A stretch of DNA of 64,000 nt from Bacillus sp. MYb209 (GCF_002975175.1 NZ_PCNZ01000014.1:54657-118656); one strand, 5' to 3'. Numbered from the stretch's first letter, positions 43,951-54,454 are shown. The notes: generated by a model from the letters alone, not told the origin. Made by a program: numbers and translations.

Positions 43951-44892
43951 TTAAAAGTAACGTTTCTTCCAAAAAACAAATGCTAAAGTGAAAGATAATG
44001 TTACACATATTATGAGTACAATTACAAACCCATGTGCTTCACCTTCAAACGGAACCTTTACATTCATTCCAAAGAAGCTAGAAACCATTGTTGGTAAAGA
44101 TAAAATAATTGTAATAGACGTTAACAGTTTCATAACACTATTTAAATTATTAGAAATAACCGAACTAAATGTATTCATCATTCCGCTTAAAATGTGACTA
44201 TATATTTCCGCCATTTCAATAGCCTGTTTATTTTCAATTAATACATCTTCTAATAAATCTTGATCGTCTTCATACATTTTTAAAAATGTACTGTTACGCA
44301 TTAATTTTTGAATAACAATTTTATTAGCCTTTAATGAAGTTGTAAAGTAAACTAAACTTTTTTCAAGGCCTAGCAATGTGAAAATCTCTTTATTTTTCAT
44401 CGATTTATTTAATTGATGCTCTAAATCGATTGTTTTTCGATTAATTTGCTTTAAGTATCTTAAATAATAAGTAGAAATTGTATATAAGAGCTGAAGTGCG
44501 AATCGCGTCTTTTTAAACGTATAAAATTCTTTAATACGTTGATTAATAAAGCGTTCAAAAATTGGATTCTCTTCTAGACAAATTGTAACAAAACAATCTG
44601 GCATTACAATCATACCTATTGGAATCGTGTCATAAATCGAATTTCCTTCTTCATCATGTCTCACTGTCGGAATATCCACGATAATTAAAGTATTATTGTC
44701 TTCCTTTTCAATACGAGAGCGTTCTTCATCATCCAAAGGGTCTTTAATGAAATCTAAGTCTACATTTAAAGTTTGGACTAGATACTGAATTTCTTCTTCA
44801 GTTGGATGAAGTACATTAATCCAGCAACCCTTTTGCATTTCCTCAATCTCTTGTAGTTTTCCGTTTCGGTCTGTTAAATAAATATTTAACAT
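43951..44892 (-). CDS. corA: CorA-type magnesium transporter
   Basis: The 313-residue protein has a long soluble N-terminal domain, a helix-rich funnel region, and two C-terminal membrane helices with the signature SFFGMNV at the end of the first. CorA channels let Mg2+ (and Co2+, Ni2+) in as pentamers gated by cytoplasmic Mg2+. The last residues are FWKKRYF. A weak cre-like site (14 of 16) at about 45006-45021 lies upstream. Confidence 0.93.
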   Translation of the reverse strand: MLNIYLTDRNGKLQEIEEMQKGCWINVLHPTEEEIQYLVQTLNVDLDFIKDPLDDEERSRIEKEDNNTLIIVDIPTVRHDEEGNSIYDTIPIGMIVMPDCFVTICLEENPIFERFINQRIKEFYTFKKTRFALQLLYTISTYYLRYLKQINRKTIDLEHQLNKSMKNKEIFTLLGLEKSLVYFTTSLKANKIVIQKLMRNSTFLKMYEDDQDLLEDVLIENKQAIEMAEIYSHILSGMMNTFSSVISNNLNSVMKLLTSITIILSLPTMVSSFFGMNVKVPFEGEAHGFVIVLIICVTLSFTLAFVFWKKRYF

Positions 44893-45046
44893 ACTATCAC
44901 CCCGATTCTTTTTACATGTAGGAATCTACCTCACTTAAACAACAGTTTTTGAACCGCTATTTTCAGCATATGAAACAAACGATTAAATTTCAATAGAAAA
45001 ATTATTTTGAAAACGTTTTTTTAAGAAAAATCTTGTAAACATAGAA

Positions 45047-45070
45047 AAAGACAGAGTGTTCTCTGCCTTT
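45047..45070. terminator. Terminator of the flippase gene
   Basis: AAAGACAGAG and CTCTGCCTTT (one mismatch) close over a TGTT loop, with a T-run on the minus strand. Confidence 0.75.
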
Positions 45071-45077
45071 AAAAAGC

Positions 45078-46460
45078 TTATGTTGCCTTTATAACATATT
45101 TAGAAAGCATCCACAAGTTAAAACCGACTGAAATCGTATAACCAGCATATGTTGAAATGATAAAACTTACAAAATCAAAATAAGGTAGCAATACAATATT
45201 TAATACTATCTTTACAATAATTCCGATTACTAATCCTAGCACTGTTTTCTGCTGTTGATTAATTCCTTGTAACATCGCAGCAGTTACCGTAAATAGTGAA
45301 AATAGTATACAAGCAGGAGCATAATATTGTAAAATGACACTCCCCATCTCCGGATCATTTCCAGCACCAAATAATAGAGTATATGCTGGCTTTGCTAATA
45401 CCATCATTCCGATTGCCGCTGGTACCGTGATCCCCACCACTAATAAATTCGTCCTCGTAAAATGTTTATACAGTAGCTTCTCATTTCCCGCTGTATAAGC
45501 TTTCGTCATCTCTGGTACGAGAGACATACTAAAAGCAGTAGCAACAGAAACAGGGATTAACACAACCATCTGAACAAGGCCAATTATCGCATTAATCTTT
45601 TCGGCTTCTCCTTGCATATATCCTACTTGTATAAGTAGCTTATTAATTGTAAATGTATCAATCGTCTGATACAACGGAATTGCCAAACCGACTACAACAA
45701 ATGGGATGGAATATGTAAATAACTCTTTATATAATGAAAAAAAAGATTTCGTCGTCTGGGAAATACTTGCTATCTCCTTTTGTTTCAAGTATTTTCGCCT
45801 TTTCATATAATAAGCACTCAAAATAATTAATCCACCTACTGCACCCATAAATGCTCCAAAAGTCGAAATACCCACCGCTAACGACACTGATTCTTTTAAA
45901 ACATATAAAACAACAAAACTCCCTATCAAAATCGTTAAAACACGAAAAAACTGTTCGACAACAACACTCAATGCCGACGGTCCCATCGATTGGAATCCTT
46001 GAAAGAATCCCCTCAATAAACTCATTACTGGTACAAGTATTAACGCAAAACTTACAATTTGAATATTGTGCGTGACAGCTACCACACTATTCCCCGACTG
46101 ATCATTTCCATCAATCACAAGTTTAGCTAAATGTGGTGCTAACATATATAACGCTAAACAAGAAATAACGCCCATAATGACCATAAAAACGATACCACTC
46201 TTTAGCACTCTCTTAACAGTGTGATAATCATTGAGTTGATCGTACTTTGAAACCATCTTCGAAACGGCAAGTGGTAATCCCATCGTTGCAATACTGAGCA
46301 TAATTGTATAAGGGCGGTATGCATATGTATATAATACATACCCACTCGTACCCACCATTGCAGTAAACGGTATAACATATATAAACCCTAACATTTTAGA
46401 TATCATCGTTGCCATCGTTAAAAATATCGTTCCACGTAAAAACGGTGATCCTTTCATCAC
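45078..46460 (-). CDS. MATE/MOP-superfamily flippase (SpoVB/MurJ-like), short form
   Basis: The 460-residue protein has 12 hydrophobic helices and the polysaccharide-flippase pattern RGTIFLTMATMISKMLGF at the start, LLRGFFQGFQSMGPSA in the middle and LLPYFDFVSFIISTYAGYT near the end. SpoVB/YtgP relatives are about 520-550 residues and have 14 helices; this one stops after helix 12 at a normal-looking terminator, so it is a shorter branch or truncated copy. It probably flips a lipid-linked precursor; which one is unclear. Confidence 0.75.
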   Translation of the reverse strand: MMKGSPFLRGTIFLTMATMISKMLGFIYVIPFTAMVGTSGYVLYTYAYRPYTIMLSIATMGLPLAVSKMVSKYDQLNDYHTVKRVLKSGIVFMVIMGVISCLALYMLAPHLAKLVIDGNDQSGNSVVAVTHNIQIVSFALILVPVMSLLRGFFQGFQSMGPSALSVVVEQFFRVLTILIGSFVVLYVLKESVSLAVGISTFGAFMGAVGGLIILSAYYMKRRKYLKQKEIASISQTTKSFFSLYKELFTYSIPFVVVGLAIPLYQTIDTFTINKLLIQVGYMQGEAEKINAIIGLVQMVVLIPVSVATAFSMSLVPEMTKAYTAGNEKLLYKHFTRTNLLVVGITVPAAIGMMVLAKPAYTLLFGAGNDPEMGSVILQYYAPACILFSLFTVTAAMLQGINQQQKTVLGLVIGIIVKIVLNIVLLPYFDFVSFIISTYAGYTISVGFNLWMLSKYVIKAT

Positions 46461-46530
46461 ATTCCCCCGCTACGCTTTATTATTACACATTATGGACAAC
46501 TTCTTTTTTTTAGAACTAGAACAAATAAAA

Positions 46531-46556
46531 AAAGTCAATGAATCATCATTGACTTT
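46531..46556 (-). terminator. Terminator of the dedA gene
   Basis: AAAGTCAATG and CATTGACTTT pair over 10 bp around ATCATC-type loop; minus strand continues with T7. Confidence 0.85.
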
Positions 46557-47157
46557 AACGAGTTGTTTTTTTCTTTTTCAAATACTTTAAACCGAAGTAA
46601 AGAGCTATAAATAGGACTGCTCCTATAATTATGTAATGTGTGTAATCAGATGCATATTCTTTAATATGTCGCCAATTTCCACCAAGCTTTTCACCTAAGT
46701 ATATAAATAGAATTGACCATGGAATGATCGCTACAACTGTATACAGTGTGAAAAGTTTTAATGGCATCTTAGCTAGTCCTGCTGGAATTGAGATTGCATG
46801 ACGTACTACTGGGATAAAACGTGCCGAAAATATTACTCCCGCTCCGTAACGCTTAAACCAATTTTCTGCTATGTCTAAATGATGTTTATTAATAAGCAGA
46901 TACTTCCCGTATTTCTCGACAACCGGACGCCCTCCGTAGTATCCAAGCCAGTATAAAAAGATTTGCGCTAAAGTACCACCAATTGTTCCGGCAATAACAG
47001 CACCGACAAAACTAATTTTCCCTTCTGCCACTAAAAATCCAGCATACGAAAGTACAATCTCACTTGGGATAATTTCAATCATTAAACCTAGTGCTACTCC
47101 GAAGTATCCTAGACTTGCAAAGAATTGCAATAACTGATCTATTATATTCGCTAACAT
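46555..47157 (-). CDS. DedA family membrane protein
   Basis: The 200-residue protein has the DedA signatures EIIPSEIVLSYAGFLV, GTIGGTLAQIFLYWLGYYGGRP and FSARFIPVVRHAISIPAG. Recent work assigns DedA proteins to recycling of undecaprenyl phosphate or phospholipid scrambling. It ends in a basic tail and is followed by its own terminator. Confidence 0.88.
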   Translation of the reverse strand: MLANIIDQLLQFFASLGYFGVALGLMIEIIPSEIVLSYAGFLVAEGKISFVGAVIAGTIGGTLAQIFLYWLGYYGGRPVVEKYGKYLLINKHHLDIAENWFKRYGAGVIFSARFIPVVRHAISIPAGLAKMPLKLFTLYTVVAIIPWSILFIYLGEKLGGNWRHIKEYASDYTHYIIIGAVLFIALYFGLKYLKKKKTTR

Positions 47158-47351
47158 ATTCTTTTCTATCTCCTTTTTTCTTCACATACCCTCCCATTAT
47201 CACATAAAGATTGCCATCTGCCAATATGATCATGTGAACCTCTTCATCTGAATCATAGACTTTGAAGAGGAATACTCCTTCTTATTTTTTATTAAATGAA
47301 TATGTACAACCTTTTTTCAATATACCCTTAGCAAGATACAAAATTAACATT

Positions 47352-47444
47352 AATATCCCGCTATTTACGGGCATGTCGACTAATAATCAACGTAAATGTA
47401 ACAGACGAGACCGATTAATTATTAGTCCAGTAGTCTTTCTTTAT
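47352..47444 (+). repeat. Short or deleted bcr1-like copy
   Basis: ATCCCGCTATTTACGGGCA at the left matches the 5' end of bcr1, CTAATAATCA and TTAATTATTAG match its 3' hairpin, and TTTAT lies at 47440-47444; the middle is missing. The left TTTAT is degenerate. The right part runs into the last codons and stop of the NUDIX gene. The rest of the 264-bp gap contains only a CCTCTTCA/TGAAGAGG dyad at 47239-47270. Confidence 0.5.
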
Positions 47445-48039
47445 TTCTATCTTTCATATACGCAAACATTTCTTTAATTTGCCATTCTGTATTTCTAGCA
47501 ATCGATAAATTAGGCAATTCATTCTCACCAAAAAACTCCACATCCTCTGTTTCAATACTTAATTTCTTTTCTCCGCCAACAATCTCACAGCCTATAAAAA
47601 TTTTATATACATGCGTAGCTGATGGAGATGGTTGATGTTTTTCTTTATCGAATATAGCTAGTAACCTAAAATGATCTACCTCATATCCTGTCTCTTCTAA
47701 AACTTCTTTAGTAGTAACTTCTGTTGGAGTATAACCAACATCAGCCCATCCACCTGGTAATGCCCATTTACCATCACTTTTTTCTTTCACAAATAATAAT
47801 TTCTCATTTTGAAATACTACCGCTCGAATATCAACTTTAGGAGTTTGATAGCCTGTCTCACTTGCAAATAATTTCTCTACTACTTCCCAATCTGTTTTTG
47901 TGTAATGTGACATCATCGAAATCGAAATGTCTCGTAATTGTTGGAAACGTTCTATATCATACACATCCTTAGAATACGTTAAACCCGCTTGGGCTATAGA
48001 TTGTATTTGTTTTACCCAATCAATCCATTTAACCGTCAT
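47422..48039 (-). CDS. NUDIX hydrolase with N-terminal helical domain (CDP-choline pyrophosphatase-like)
   Basis: The 205-residue protein has an N-terminal helical domain (about 1-65) and a NUDIX domain with GGWADVGYTPTEV then TKEVLEETGYE; the Nudix box begins GGWADVGYTP. This layout matches the NUDIX group with a structurally known B. cereus CDP-choline pyrophosphatase, so a similar substrate is possible. The last residues (about KERLLD and stop) lie in a bcr1-like sequence. Confidence 0.78.
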   Translation of the reverse strand: MTVKWIDWVKQIQSIAQAGLTYSKDVYDIERFQQLRDISISMMSHYTKTDWEVVEKLFASETGYQTPKVDIRAVVFQNEKLLFVKEKSDGKWALPGGWADVGYTPTEVTTKEVLEETGYEVDHFRLLAIFDKEKHQPSPSATHVYKIFIGCEIVGGEKKLSIETEDVEFFGENELPNLSIARNTEWQIKEMFAYMKDRNKERLLD

Positions 48040-48110
48040 CTCTACACAACCCCATTCTCTATCAAATAAATATTATTTTACTTTTTTTGGTACATCTTTA
48101 TTATACAAAA

Positions 48111-48139
48111 AAAGAGATTGATAATGTTCCAATCTCTTT
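48111..48139. terminator. Terminator of cotH
   Basis: AAAGAGATTG and CAATCTCTTT pair over 10 bp around ATAATGTTC, just past the cotH stop codon. Confidence 0.85.
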
Positions 48140-48144
48140 CAAAA

Positions 48145-49227
<1,083 letters not shown>

Positions 49228-49401
49228 TCATCCCTTCTCTGTTCTCTTCATTCAATGTATGCGCCTTGTCTTGTCCATACATCCGCTTCATCTATTTATA
49301 TAAAATTACACTCTTGTCCTGTTCAGAAAGAAACCGAATCTCATATCATGTTAAGGAAAAAGAATACCTTTTCAATTTAAAACTCGATAAGGAGGATTTC
49401 T

Positions 49402-50019
49402 ATGAAACGTGATATTAGAAAAGCTGTTGAAGAAATCAAAAGTGCTGGTATGAAGGATTTCTTACACCAAGATCCAAGTACTTTTGAGTGTGATGATGAT
49501 AAATTCTCTCATCATAACTGTACAACAGGGTGTAAATGTACAACAGGGCGTAAATGTACAACAGGGCGTAAATGTACAACAGGGCGTAAATGTACAAGAA
49601 CAAGATGTACTCGCGTGAAACATTGTACTTTCGTTACAAAATGTACTCATGTAAAAAAATGGACATTCGTTACAAAATGTACGCGTGTACGCGTTCAAAA
49701 ATGGACATTCGTTACAAAGGTTACTCGTAGAAAAGAATGCGTTATAGTTACAAAACGTACTCGAGTGAAAAAATGTACTTTCGTTACAAAATGCGTTCGC
49801 TTTGAAAAGAAATGTTTCTGGACAAAACGATGTTTCTGTAAAAAATGTGTATTTTTCCCTCATAGCCATCATGGGTCTTGTGATGATTCGTGGGATCATG
49901 GTAAAGACTGTCATGATGATGGACACAAATGGGACGATTGCAAAGGTAGCGGACACAAGTCCTCATCTTGCAAAAATAAAAAATTCGATCACTTCTGGTA
50001 TAAAAAGCGTAATTGCTAG
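49402..50019 (+). CDS. exsB: ExsB/CotG-like repetitive spore surface protein
   Basis: The 205-residue protein has an N-terminal head (about 1-40), four tandem copies of a CTTGRK-type hexapeptide (about 40-66), then a long run of CTFVTKCTRVKK-type repeats (about 66-150) and a Cys-, His- and Asp-rich tail. Thr beside basic residues is the pattern of CotH-phosphorylated coat proteins; B. anthracis ExsB is such a heavily phosphorylated protein needed to attach the exosporium. Gene position opposite cotH supports this. AAGGAGG lies 8 bases before the ATG. Confidence 0.8.
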   Translation: MKRDIRKAVEEIKSAGMKDFLHQDPSTFECDDDKFSHHNCTTGCKCTTGRKCTTGRKCTTGRKCTRTRCTRVKHCTFVTKCTHVKKWTFVTKCTRVRVQKWTFVTKVTRRKECVIVTKRTRVKKCTFVTKCVRFEKKCFWTKRCFCKKCVFFPHSHHGSCDDSWDHGKDCHDDGHKWDDCKGSGHKSSSCKNKKFDHFWYKKRNC

Positions 50020-50034
50020 TTTTTTATGCCTACC

Positions 50035-50062
50035 AAAAAAGGCCGCATTGCGGCCTTTTTTA
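50035..50062. terminator. Bidirectional terminator
   Basis: AAAAAAGGCCGCA pairs perfectly with TGCGGCCTTTTTT around a 2-base loop, between exsB-like gene and the convergent histidine phosphatase gene. Confidence 0.93.
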
Positions 50063-50065
50063 CGT

Positions 50066-50677
50066 TTACTGAAAATGACTTATATCTGCAAATTGTTTTA
50101 CTTTACCAAGATCTTCATCAAATTCAATCACACTAAGACTCGCGCTATGCATAAATGGCTCTCCCCATACATGTTCAATTTCAACACCTGCAAAATGCCC
50201 TACAAGTAATTTCGCTGCTGCAGCATGAGAGACAATTAAAATATTTTCACCTTTATGCTTTTCTAAAAGAAAGTGTATCCCTTCAATTACTCTTTTATGA
50301 ACGGCCGCAAAGTTTTCCCCTGATGTTGATTGAAAAAGATGTGGTTCATTCCAAAATAAATGCACTTCTTCTGGATATTGCATTTCCAAATCAGCAATTG
50401 TTTGCCCTTCCCATGTCCCCATATTTATTTCATAGAAACGTTCATCTGCTATAATTGGTATATCTCGTTCTCCTTTAATCAATTCAGCAGTATGAAGCGT
50501 TCTTTCACTTGGACTACTATAGATAGCATGAAGTGGTAAATTCTTCATATGGTCACCTAATTGTTTTGCTTGTTGCATACCATTTTCAGTTAGAGCAGAG
50601 TTTTTTCGTCCTTGCATCCGCTTTGCTACATTCCATTCCGTCTCACCATGCCTTGTTACATATACCGTTGTCTTCAT
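50066..50677 (-). CDS. Histidine phosphatase (phosphoglycerate mutase-like)
   Basis: The 203-residue protein has VTRHGETEWN (catalytic His), SSPSERTLHTAE, the glutamate in FYEINMGTWEG, and the second histidine in IVSHAAAAKLL. It belongs to the PhoE/CobC-type phosphatases with broad specificity. It is the promoter-distal member of a run with an SDR-like gene. Confidence 0.87.
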   Translation of the reverse strand: MKTTVYVTRHGETEWNVAKRMQGRKNSALTENGMQQAKQLGDHMKNLPLHAIYSSPSERTLHTAELIKGERDIPIIADERFYEINMGTWEGQTIADLEMQYPEEVHLFWNEPHLFQSTSGENFAAVHKRVIEGIHFLLEKHKGENILIVSHAAAAKLLVGHFAGVEIEHVWGEPFMHSASLSVIEFDEDLGKVKQFADISHFQ

Positions 50678-50689
50678 TTCAATTCCTCC

Positions 50690-51235
50690 TCACCATTTTA
50701 GCCGTGATTCCCACGGTTCTACTCTCCCTACAATCCATTCCATACATTTACTTTCAATCCCCTTTATAACCCCATCAGCTATCTCTTCATGAGTAAGCCA
50801 CCTTGCATATGTACCTTCTAAAATAAACCCTAATATTATTCTATAGTAGCTACATAATTCCCCACTTATTTTTTGTGCCTTCATACGTGATGCACCACTA
50901 CCTAATATATGAAATACACTATATTTCTTAGATGATAATTCAATCTCTTCACAAATTATCGGAAGTGCACGTTCAGCAGTCGAATGTATCCATGCAATAA
51001 CTAGCGTGATCGGACCATTGTGTTCAATTGACTCTTTAATAGATTTCTTTACATCTTCTTCATTATGATAATCTAAAGAAATACTCGTAATTTTTTCTCG
51101 TACACTACATGCTTGCTTAACATTTTCTAATTTCGCACTATCTCGCCCGACAATTGAAACATGAAATCCTTGCTCACACAGCCACATAGATACTTTCTTT
51201 AGCATCCCTGTTCCACCAATTACAAGTGCATGCAA
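50690..51235 (-). CDS. Short-chain dehydrogenase-like protein, truncated or atypical
   Basis: The 181-residue protein starts with ALVIGGTGMLKKVSMWL, a Rossmann NAD(P) motif, and has VSIVGRDSAKLENV for cofactor choice. The standard YxxxK is not evident (FHILGSGASRMKAQK is in its place), and the C-terminal third is replaced by a short KGIESKCMEWIVGR segment. Possibly a non-catalytic binding protein. It lies between fosB and the histidine phosphatase on the same strand. Confidence 0.7.
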   Translation of the reverse strand: MHALVIGGTGMLKKVSMWLCEQGFHVSIVGRDSAKLENVKQACSVREKITSISLDYHNEEDVKKSIKESIEHNGPITLVIAWIHSTAERALPIICEEIELSSKKYSVFHILGSGASRMKAQKISGELCSYYRIILGFILEGTYARWLTHEEIADGVIKGIESKCMEWIVGRVEPWESRLKW

Positions 51236-51246
51236 ACCCTTCCCCC

Positions 51247-51663
51247 CTAGTAAAATGTCATATAAGGTTTCTCTTCCCTATAATAATTTAGACGATCTTG
51301 TAACGTCCCTGAATGAAATTCAAATTTATGACCATCTGGATCTAGAAAATATATAGATTCACAATCTCTCACATCACGTTCTCTACCCGTTAAAATATGA
51401 ACATCATTTTCTTCTAACCGCTTTAACAAACGTTCAAAGTCTTCTTTTTCCACAGAAAATGCAATGTGCGTATAAGATTGATGAATTTCATTTCTTTGAA
51501 TATCTACCTCTTCATTAAGTGCTACCCATACTCCACATATATTAAAATATGCAAGTTTTCTCCCTTTAACTAATAATTCCCCTTCTAGTACTTTTTCGTA
51601 GAACATAATAGATTTTTCTAAATCTGAAACTGAAAAACAAAGATGATTGATTCCCCTTAACAA
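51247..51663 (-). CDS. fosB: FosB, bacillithiol-dependent fosfomycin resistance enzyme
   Basis: The 138-residue vicinal-oxygen-chelate protein has the metal ligands His in INHLCFSV, His in YTHIAFSV and Glu in HKFEFH, and the loop [12 protein letters not shown]. It adds bacillithiol (or cysteine) to the epoxide of fosfomycin with Mn2+. Sequence is very close to FosB of the B. cereus group, where the gene is chromosomal. It is alone with its own terminator downstream of the OppA-like gene. Confidence 0.95.
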   Translation of the reverse strand: MLRGINHLCFSVSDLEKSIMFYEKVLEGELLVKGRKLAYFNICGVWVALNEEVDIQRNEIHQSYTHIAFSVEKEDFERLLKRLEENDVHILTGRERDVRDCESIYFLDPDGHKFEFHSGTLQDRLNYYREEKPYMTFY

Positions 51664-51684
51664 CTATAGTTCCCCCTTATACAA

Positions 51685-51714
51685 AAAAGATGAGCGAAAA
51701 TTCACTCATCTTTT
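51685..51714. terminator. Terminator between oppA-like and fosB genes
   Basis: AAAAGATGAG and CTCATCTTTT pair over 10 bp around a 10-base loop. It ends the OppA-like transcript. Confidence 0.85.
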
Positions 51715-51723
51715 ATTATACTA

Positions 51724-53382
51724 TTATTTTGTAATATATGCCCATTTATAACTGAAGTCCCCACCAAACGTATGGTTGGCGATGCCTTTTACATTCGGCT
51801 GCTCTAAATAAGCTGTACTTTGCTGATACGCAGGTGAGATTGCAGCATCTTGACCGATCAAGATTTTTTCAGCTTCTCCAAGTGCTTTCCAGCGTGCAGC
51901 GTCATCTTTTAATAGTTCTCCTTTTGATTTTGCTACTAAATCATCATATTTCGGGTTAGAATAGGCCATTTCATTAAATGAGCTTTCTGTAACGAACATA
52001 TCGATGTATGTCATTGGATCTGGATAGTCTGGGCTCCATGCAGATAACGAGAATTCATATTGTAACTTTTTCTCTAAATCTAGTTTTTGTTTGTATGGTT
52101 GTTGTTTTAAATTCACCTTTATACCCGGTAAATTTTTCTCTAACTCTTCTTTAATAAAGTCGCCTACTTTTTTACGGCTACCGTTATCATCATTTAGGAA
52201 TTCCACTGTTATTGTATCTTGACCAAGTTCTTTCTTCGCTTCTTCCCATAATTTTTTTGCTTTCGTTACATTATCTTTACTATCACGGAAATTTTTATTT
52301 ACAGAACGGAAGTCTTTTCCATCTGGTCCTGTCGTAAACTTTTCAGGTACTAAGAAATATGCTGGTAATGAGCCATCATTTAGAATAACATTTGCAATTC
52401 CCTTTTTATCATATGCTAAATCAATTGCTTCACGAACTTTTTGATTTTTAAATGTTGCATTTTGTTGATTAAATCGTAAGAAATACATACGTGGATCTAG
52501 CTTCGTTTTAAATTCATTTGGCTTACTCTTTTTATATTTATCAACAAATTCAGAGCTTAAAATAACTCGATCCGCTTGACCACTGTCGTATAAATTAACT
52601 CCTGTGCTCGTTTCTTTCACAACACTTACATTAATTTCTTCTAGCTTAACAGTATCTTTATCCCAATAATTAGGATTTTTCTTTAACTGATAACTTTGTT
52701 CATGTTTCCATTCACTCATTGTAAATGGTCCATTGTACAATAGTTTATCTGCTTCTAATGCGTATTTATCTCCTTGTTCTCTCACATATTTTTCATTTAA
52801 AGGGAAAAATGTTGCGAACGAAGTAAGCTCTAGGAAATACGGCGCTGGTTGTTCTAATTCTACCACTAACGTTTTATCATCTTTTGCTTTAACTCCTAAT
52901 TGATCTAACGGTAATTCTCCCTTATTTACTTTCTGTGCATTTTTCACATCGAATAAAATAAATGCATACTCAGCAGCGGTTGCTTTATCTAATGCGCGTT
53001 GCCAAGCATATACAAAGTCTTGTGCTCGAACTGGATCTCCGTTAGACCACTTTGCATCTCGTAATTCAAATGTATATGTTGTTTTATTTTCACTAATCTT
53101 CACATCTTTTGCCATACCTGGCGTTGGCTTATTATCCTTATCTAAACGATATAACCCTTCCATTGCATTTACAAAGGCCCGGAATGATACAGAGTCCGTT
53201 GATTTTGATGTATCCATTGAAGGAATTTCTGCTGTTTCTAGTAAGTTTAATACTTGCTTATCTGCTACTCCCTTACCTGCTTCTTTTTTCGTTGTAGATG
53301 CCTTCTCCCCATTTCCGCAACCTGCAACTAACACACTAGTCGATAATGCAAATGCAGCAATCGTTGTTACCTTTCTCTTCAT
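51724..53382 (-). CDS. Oligopeptide ABC transporter substrate-binding lipoprotein (OppA-like)
   Basis: The 552-residue SBP_bac_5 protein has a signal peptide and lipobox LVAGC (Cys about 22), the family motif DAKWSNGDPVRAQDFVYAWQRAL, and the ending TYIDMFVTESSFNEM and AAISPAYQQ. It captures peptides at the membrane surface for an Opp permease. No permease or ATPase gene is adjacent, so it is an orphan binding protein, common in this group. The ATG at 53382 has GGGGGAAGGAAG upstream. Confidence 0.93.
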   Translation of the reverse strand: MKRKVTTIAAFALSTSVLVAGCGNGEKASTTKKEAGKGVADKQVLNLLETAEIPSMDTSKSTDSVSFRAFVNAMEGLYRLDKDNKPTPGMAKDVKISENKTTYTFELRDAKWSNGDPVRAQDFVYAWQRALDKATAAEYAFILFDVKNAQKVNKGELPLDQLGVKAKDDKTLVVELEQPAPYFLELTSFATFFPLNEKYVREQGDKYALEADKLLYNGPFTMSEWKHEQSYQLKKNPNYWDKDTVKLEEINVSVVKETSTGVNLYDSGQADRVILSSEFVDKYKKSKPNEFKTKLDPRMYFLRFNQQNATFKNQKVREAIDLAYDKKGIANVILNDGSLPAYFLVPEKFTTGPDGKDFRSVNKNFRDSKDNVTKAKKLWEEAKKELGQDTITVEFLNDDNGSRKKVGDFIKEELEKNLPGIKVNLKQQPYKQKLDLEKKLQYEFSLSAWSPDYPDPMTYIDMFVTESSFNEMAYSNPKYDDLVAKSKGELLKDDAARWKALGEAEKILIGQDAAISPAYQQSTAYLEQPNVKGIANHTFGGDFSYKWAYITK

Positions 53383-53458
53383 TCTTCCTTCCCCCAATCT
53401 ATATGTATAAATGAAATCCAGTATAATATATATCATTATACAAAAGATTCAGATTATT

Positions 53459-54454
53459 TCAAATATTATTTTTTACACACAAAAAAGAAGCAGATAGAGA
53501 GTTCTTTCCATCCGCTTCTTTTTCTATCACTTTTACTTGCAATCCATCCTCTATTTCAAACGGATTTTGAACCTTGAATATTTCTTCCATCATCTTCAAA
53601 AACTCTTCTTCATTTTTAAATTCACCATTAATCGTAAGGGAGTATGGCTCAATTTCACTCAATTTATAATCAACAATAAATTGAATTGTAACTTTTTGTC
53701 TTGGCATCCCTGGGCTGTATCCTTGAAATTCTACTAATTCCATACCTTCCGAACCACGATAATATATCCACCCTGAATTTTGAAAATAGCTTTCAAACGA
53801 TTCACCAATCGAAAAGAACGGATATTCATAAAGCGAACTTGTACGTACTTTTTGTATAATATCTCGATCAGTCGGAAAAAAGAAATGACTGAAAAAAATA
53901 CTAGCAACTGCTAAAATAGTAACGATTGTTGCTCCCATTTTACTCGTTCCACCACTATCACGGATGAGATAATTTTCAACCGATTCATCTTTAATTCCCC
54001 GTGCTTTTATTCGATATATACGCCTTTCTGCAAATTGATAAAATAATCCATTTGCAAAAATCCCCATCCCAAATAGAATGAAAACAAGTAATAAAAACGT
54101 GAGAGGCACCATATTAATGATTGGCAATGCTACGTTGAACCCCATATAATAAGAAAATGCATCACATGCTACTAATAACAGTATAAATAAAGCAGCAGGT
54201 AAATAATACTTACGATATCCAAGCCAACCTACATTGAAAATAGCAGCCAAGCCATTCCAGCTCCACCTAGCAATTCGCTTATTCTCAAGCTCCCATTTTC
54301 TTTTGTAATATGGATATTGTCTCCCTACATATACTTCTAATTCTTTGTCTATTAGCGAGCTTTCTTCACCTTGTTCGTTATGCAAGTTTCGTTGACAATT
54401 TGCACAATTCAGCTGATCATTAATACAAGGTCGCCCACAATTTATACATTTCAA
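53459..54454 (-). CDS. Zinc-ribbon membrane protein (DUF2628-like)
   Basis: The protein of about 331 residues starts with a four-cysteine zinc ribbon (CINC, then CANC), has a cytoplasmic segment with WSWNGLAAIFNVGWLGYRK, three to four membrane helices (about 85-200) and an extracytoplasmic C-terminal domain. Function unknown. The start is taken as TTG 54452-54454 because AAAGAGGG is 6 bases before it; an ATG at 54472 is possible. A terminator-like hairpin (53487-53518) lies inside the last 20 codons. Confidence 0.65.
   Translation of the reverse strand: MKCINCGRPCINDQLNCANCQRNLHNEQGEESSLIDKELEVYVGRQYPYYKRKWELENKRIARWSWNGLAAIFNVGWLGYRKYYLPAALFILLLVACDAFSYYMGFNVALPIINMVPLTFLLLVFILFGMGIFANGLFYQFAERRIYRIKARGIKDESVENYLIRDSGGTSKMGATIVTILAVASIFFSHFFFPTDRDIIQKVRTSSLYEYPFFSIGESFESYFQNSGWIYYRGSEGMELVEFQGYSPGMPRQKVTIQFIVDYKLSEIEPYSLTINGEFKNEEEFLKMMEEIFKVQNPFEIEDGLQVKVIEKEADGKNSLSASFLCVKNNI
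53487..53518 (-). terminator. Terminator-like hairpin inside the end of the zinc-ribbon gene
   Basis: On the minus strand GAAGCGGAT and ATCTGCTTC pair over 9 bp and are followed by TTTTTT. It lies 28 bases before the stop codon, inside the open frame. Confidence 0.6.

Noticed and set aside
45006-45021. cre-like sequence upstream of corA
   Set aside because: It lacks the final CA of the consensus (14 of 16) and lies in an A/T-rich stretch where such matches are frequent.
49518-49595. Short tandem repeats that could be taken for a CRISPR array
   Set aside because: The units are contiguous 18-bp coding repeats without spacers inside a protein gene; no cas genes are present.
49462-49956. Long open frame on the minus strand opposite the exsB-like gene
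   Set aside because: It exists because the repetitive codons of the plus-strand gene leave no stops in this frame; there is no ribosome site and its repeats mirror the other strand.
51685-53382. oppA-like gene as part of a full Opp operon
   Set aside because: A terminator follows it directly and fosB is the next gene; no permease or ATPase genes are adjacent.
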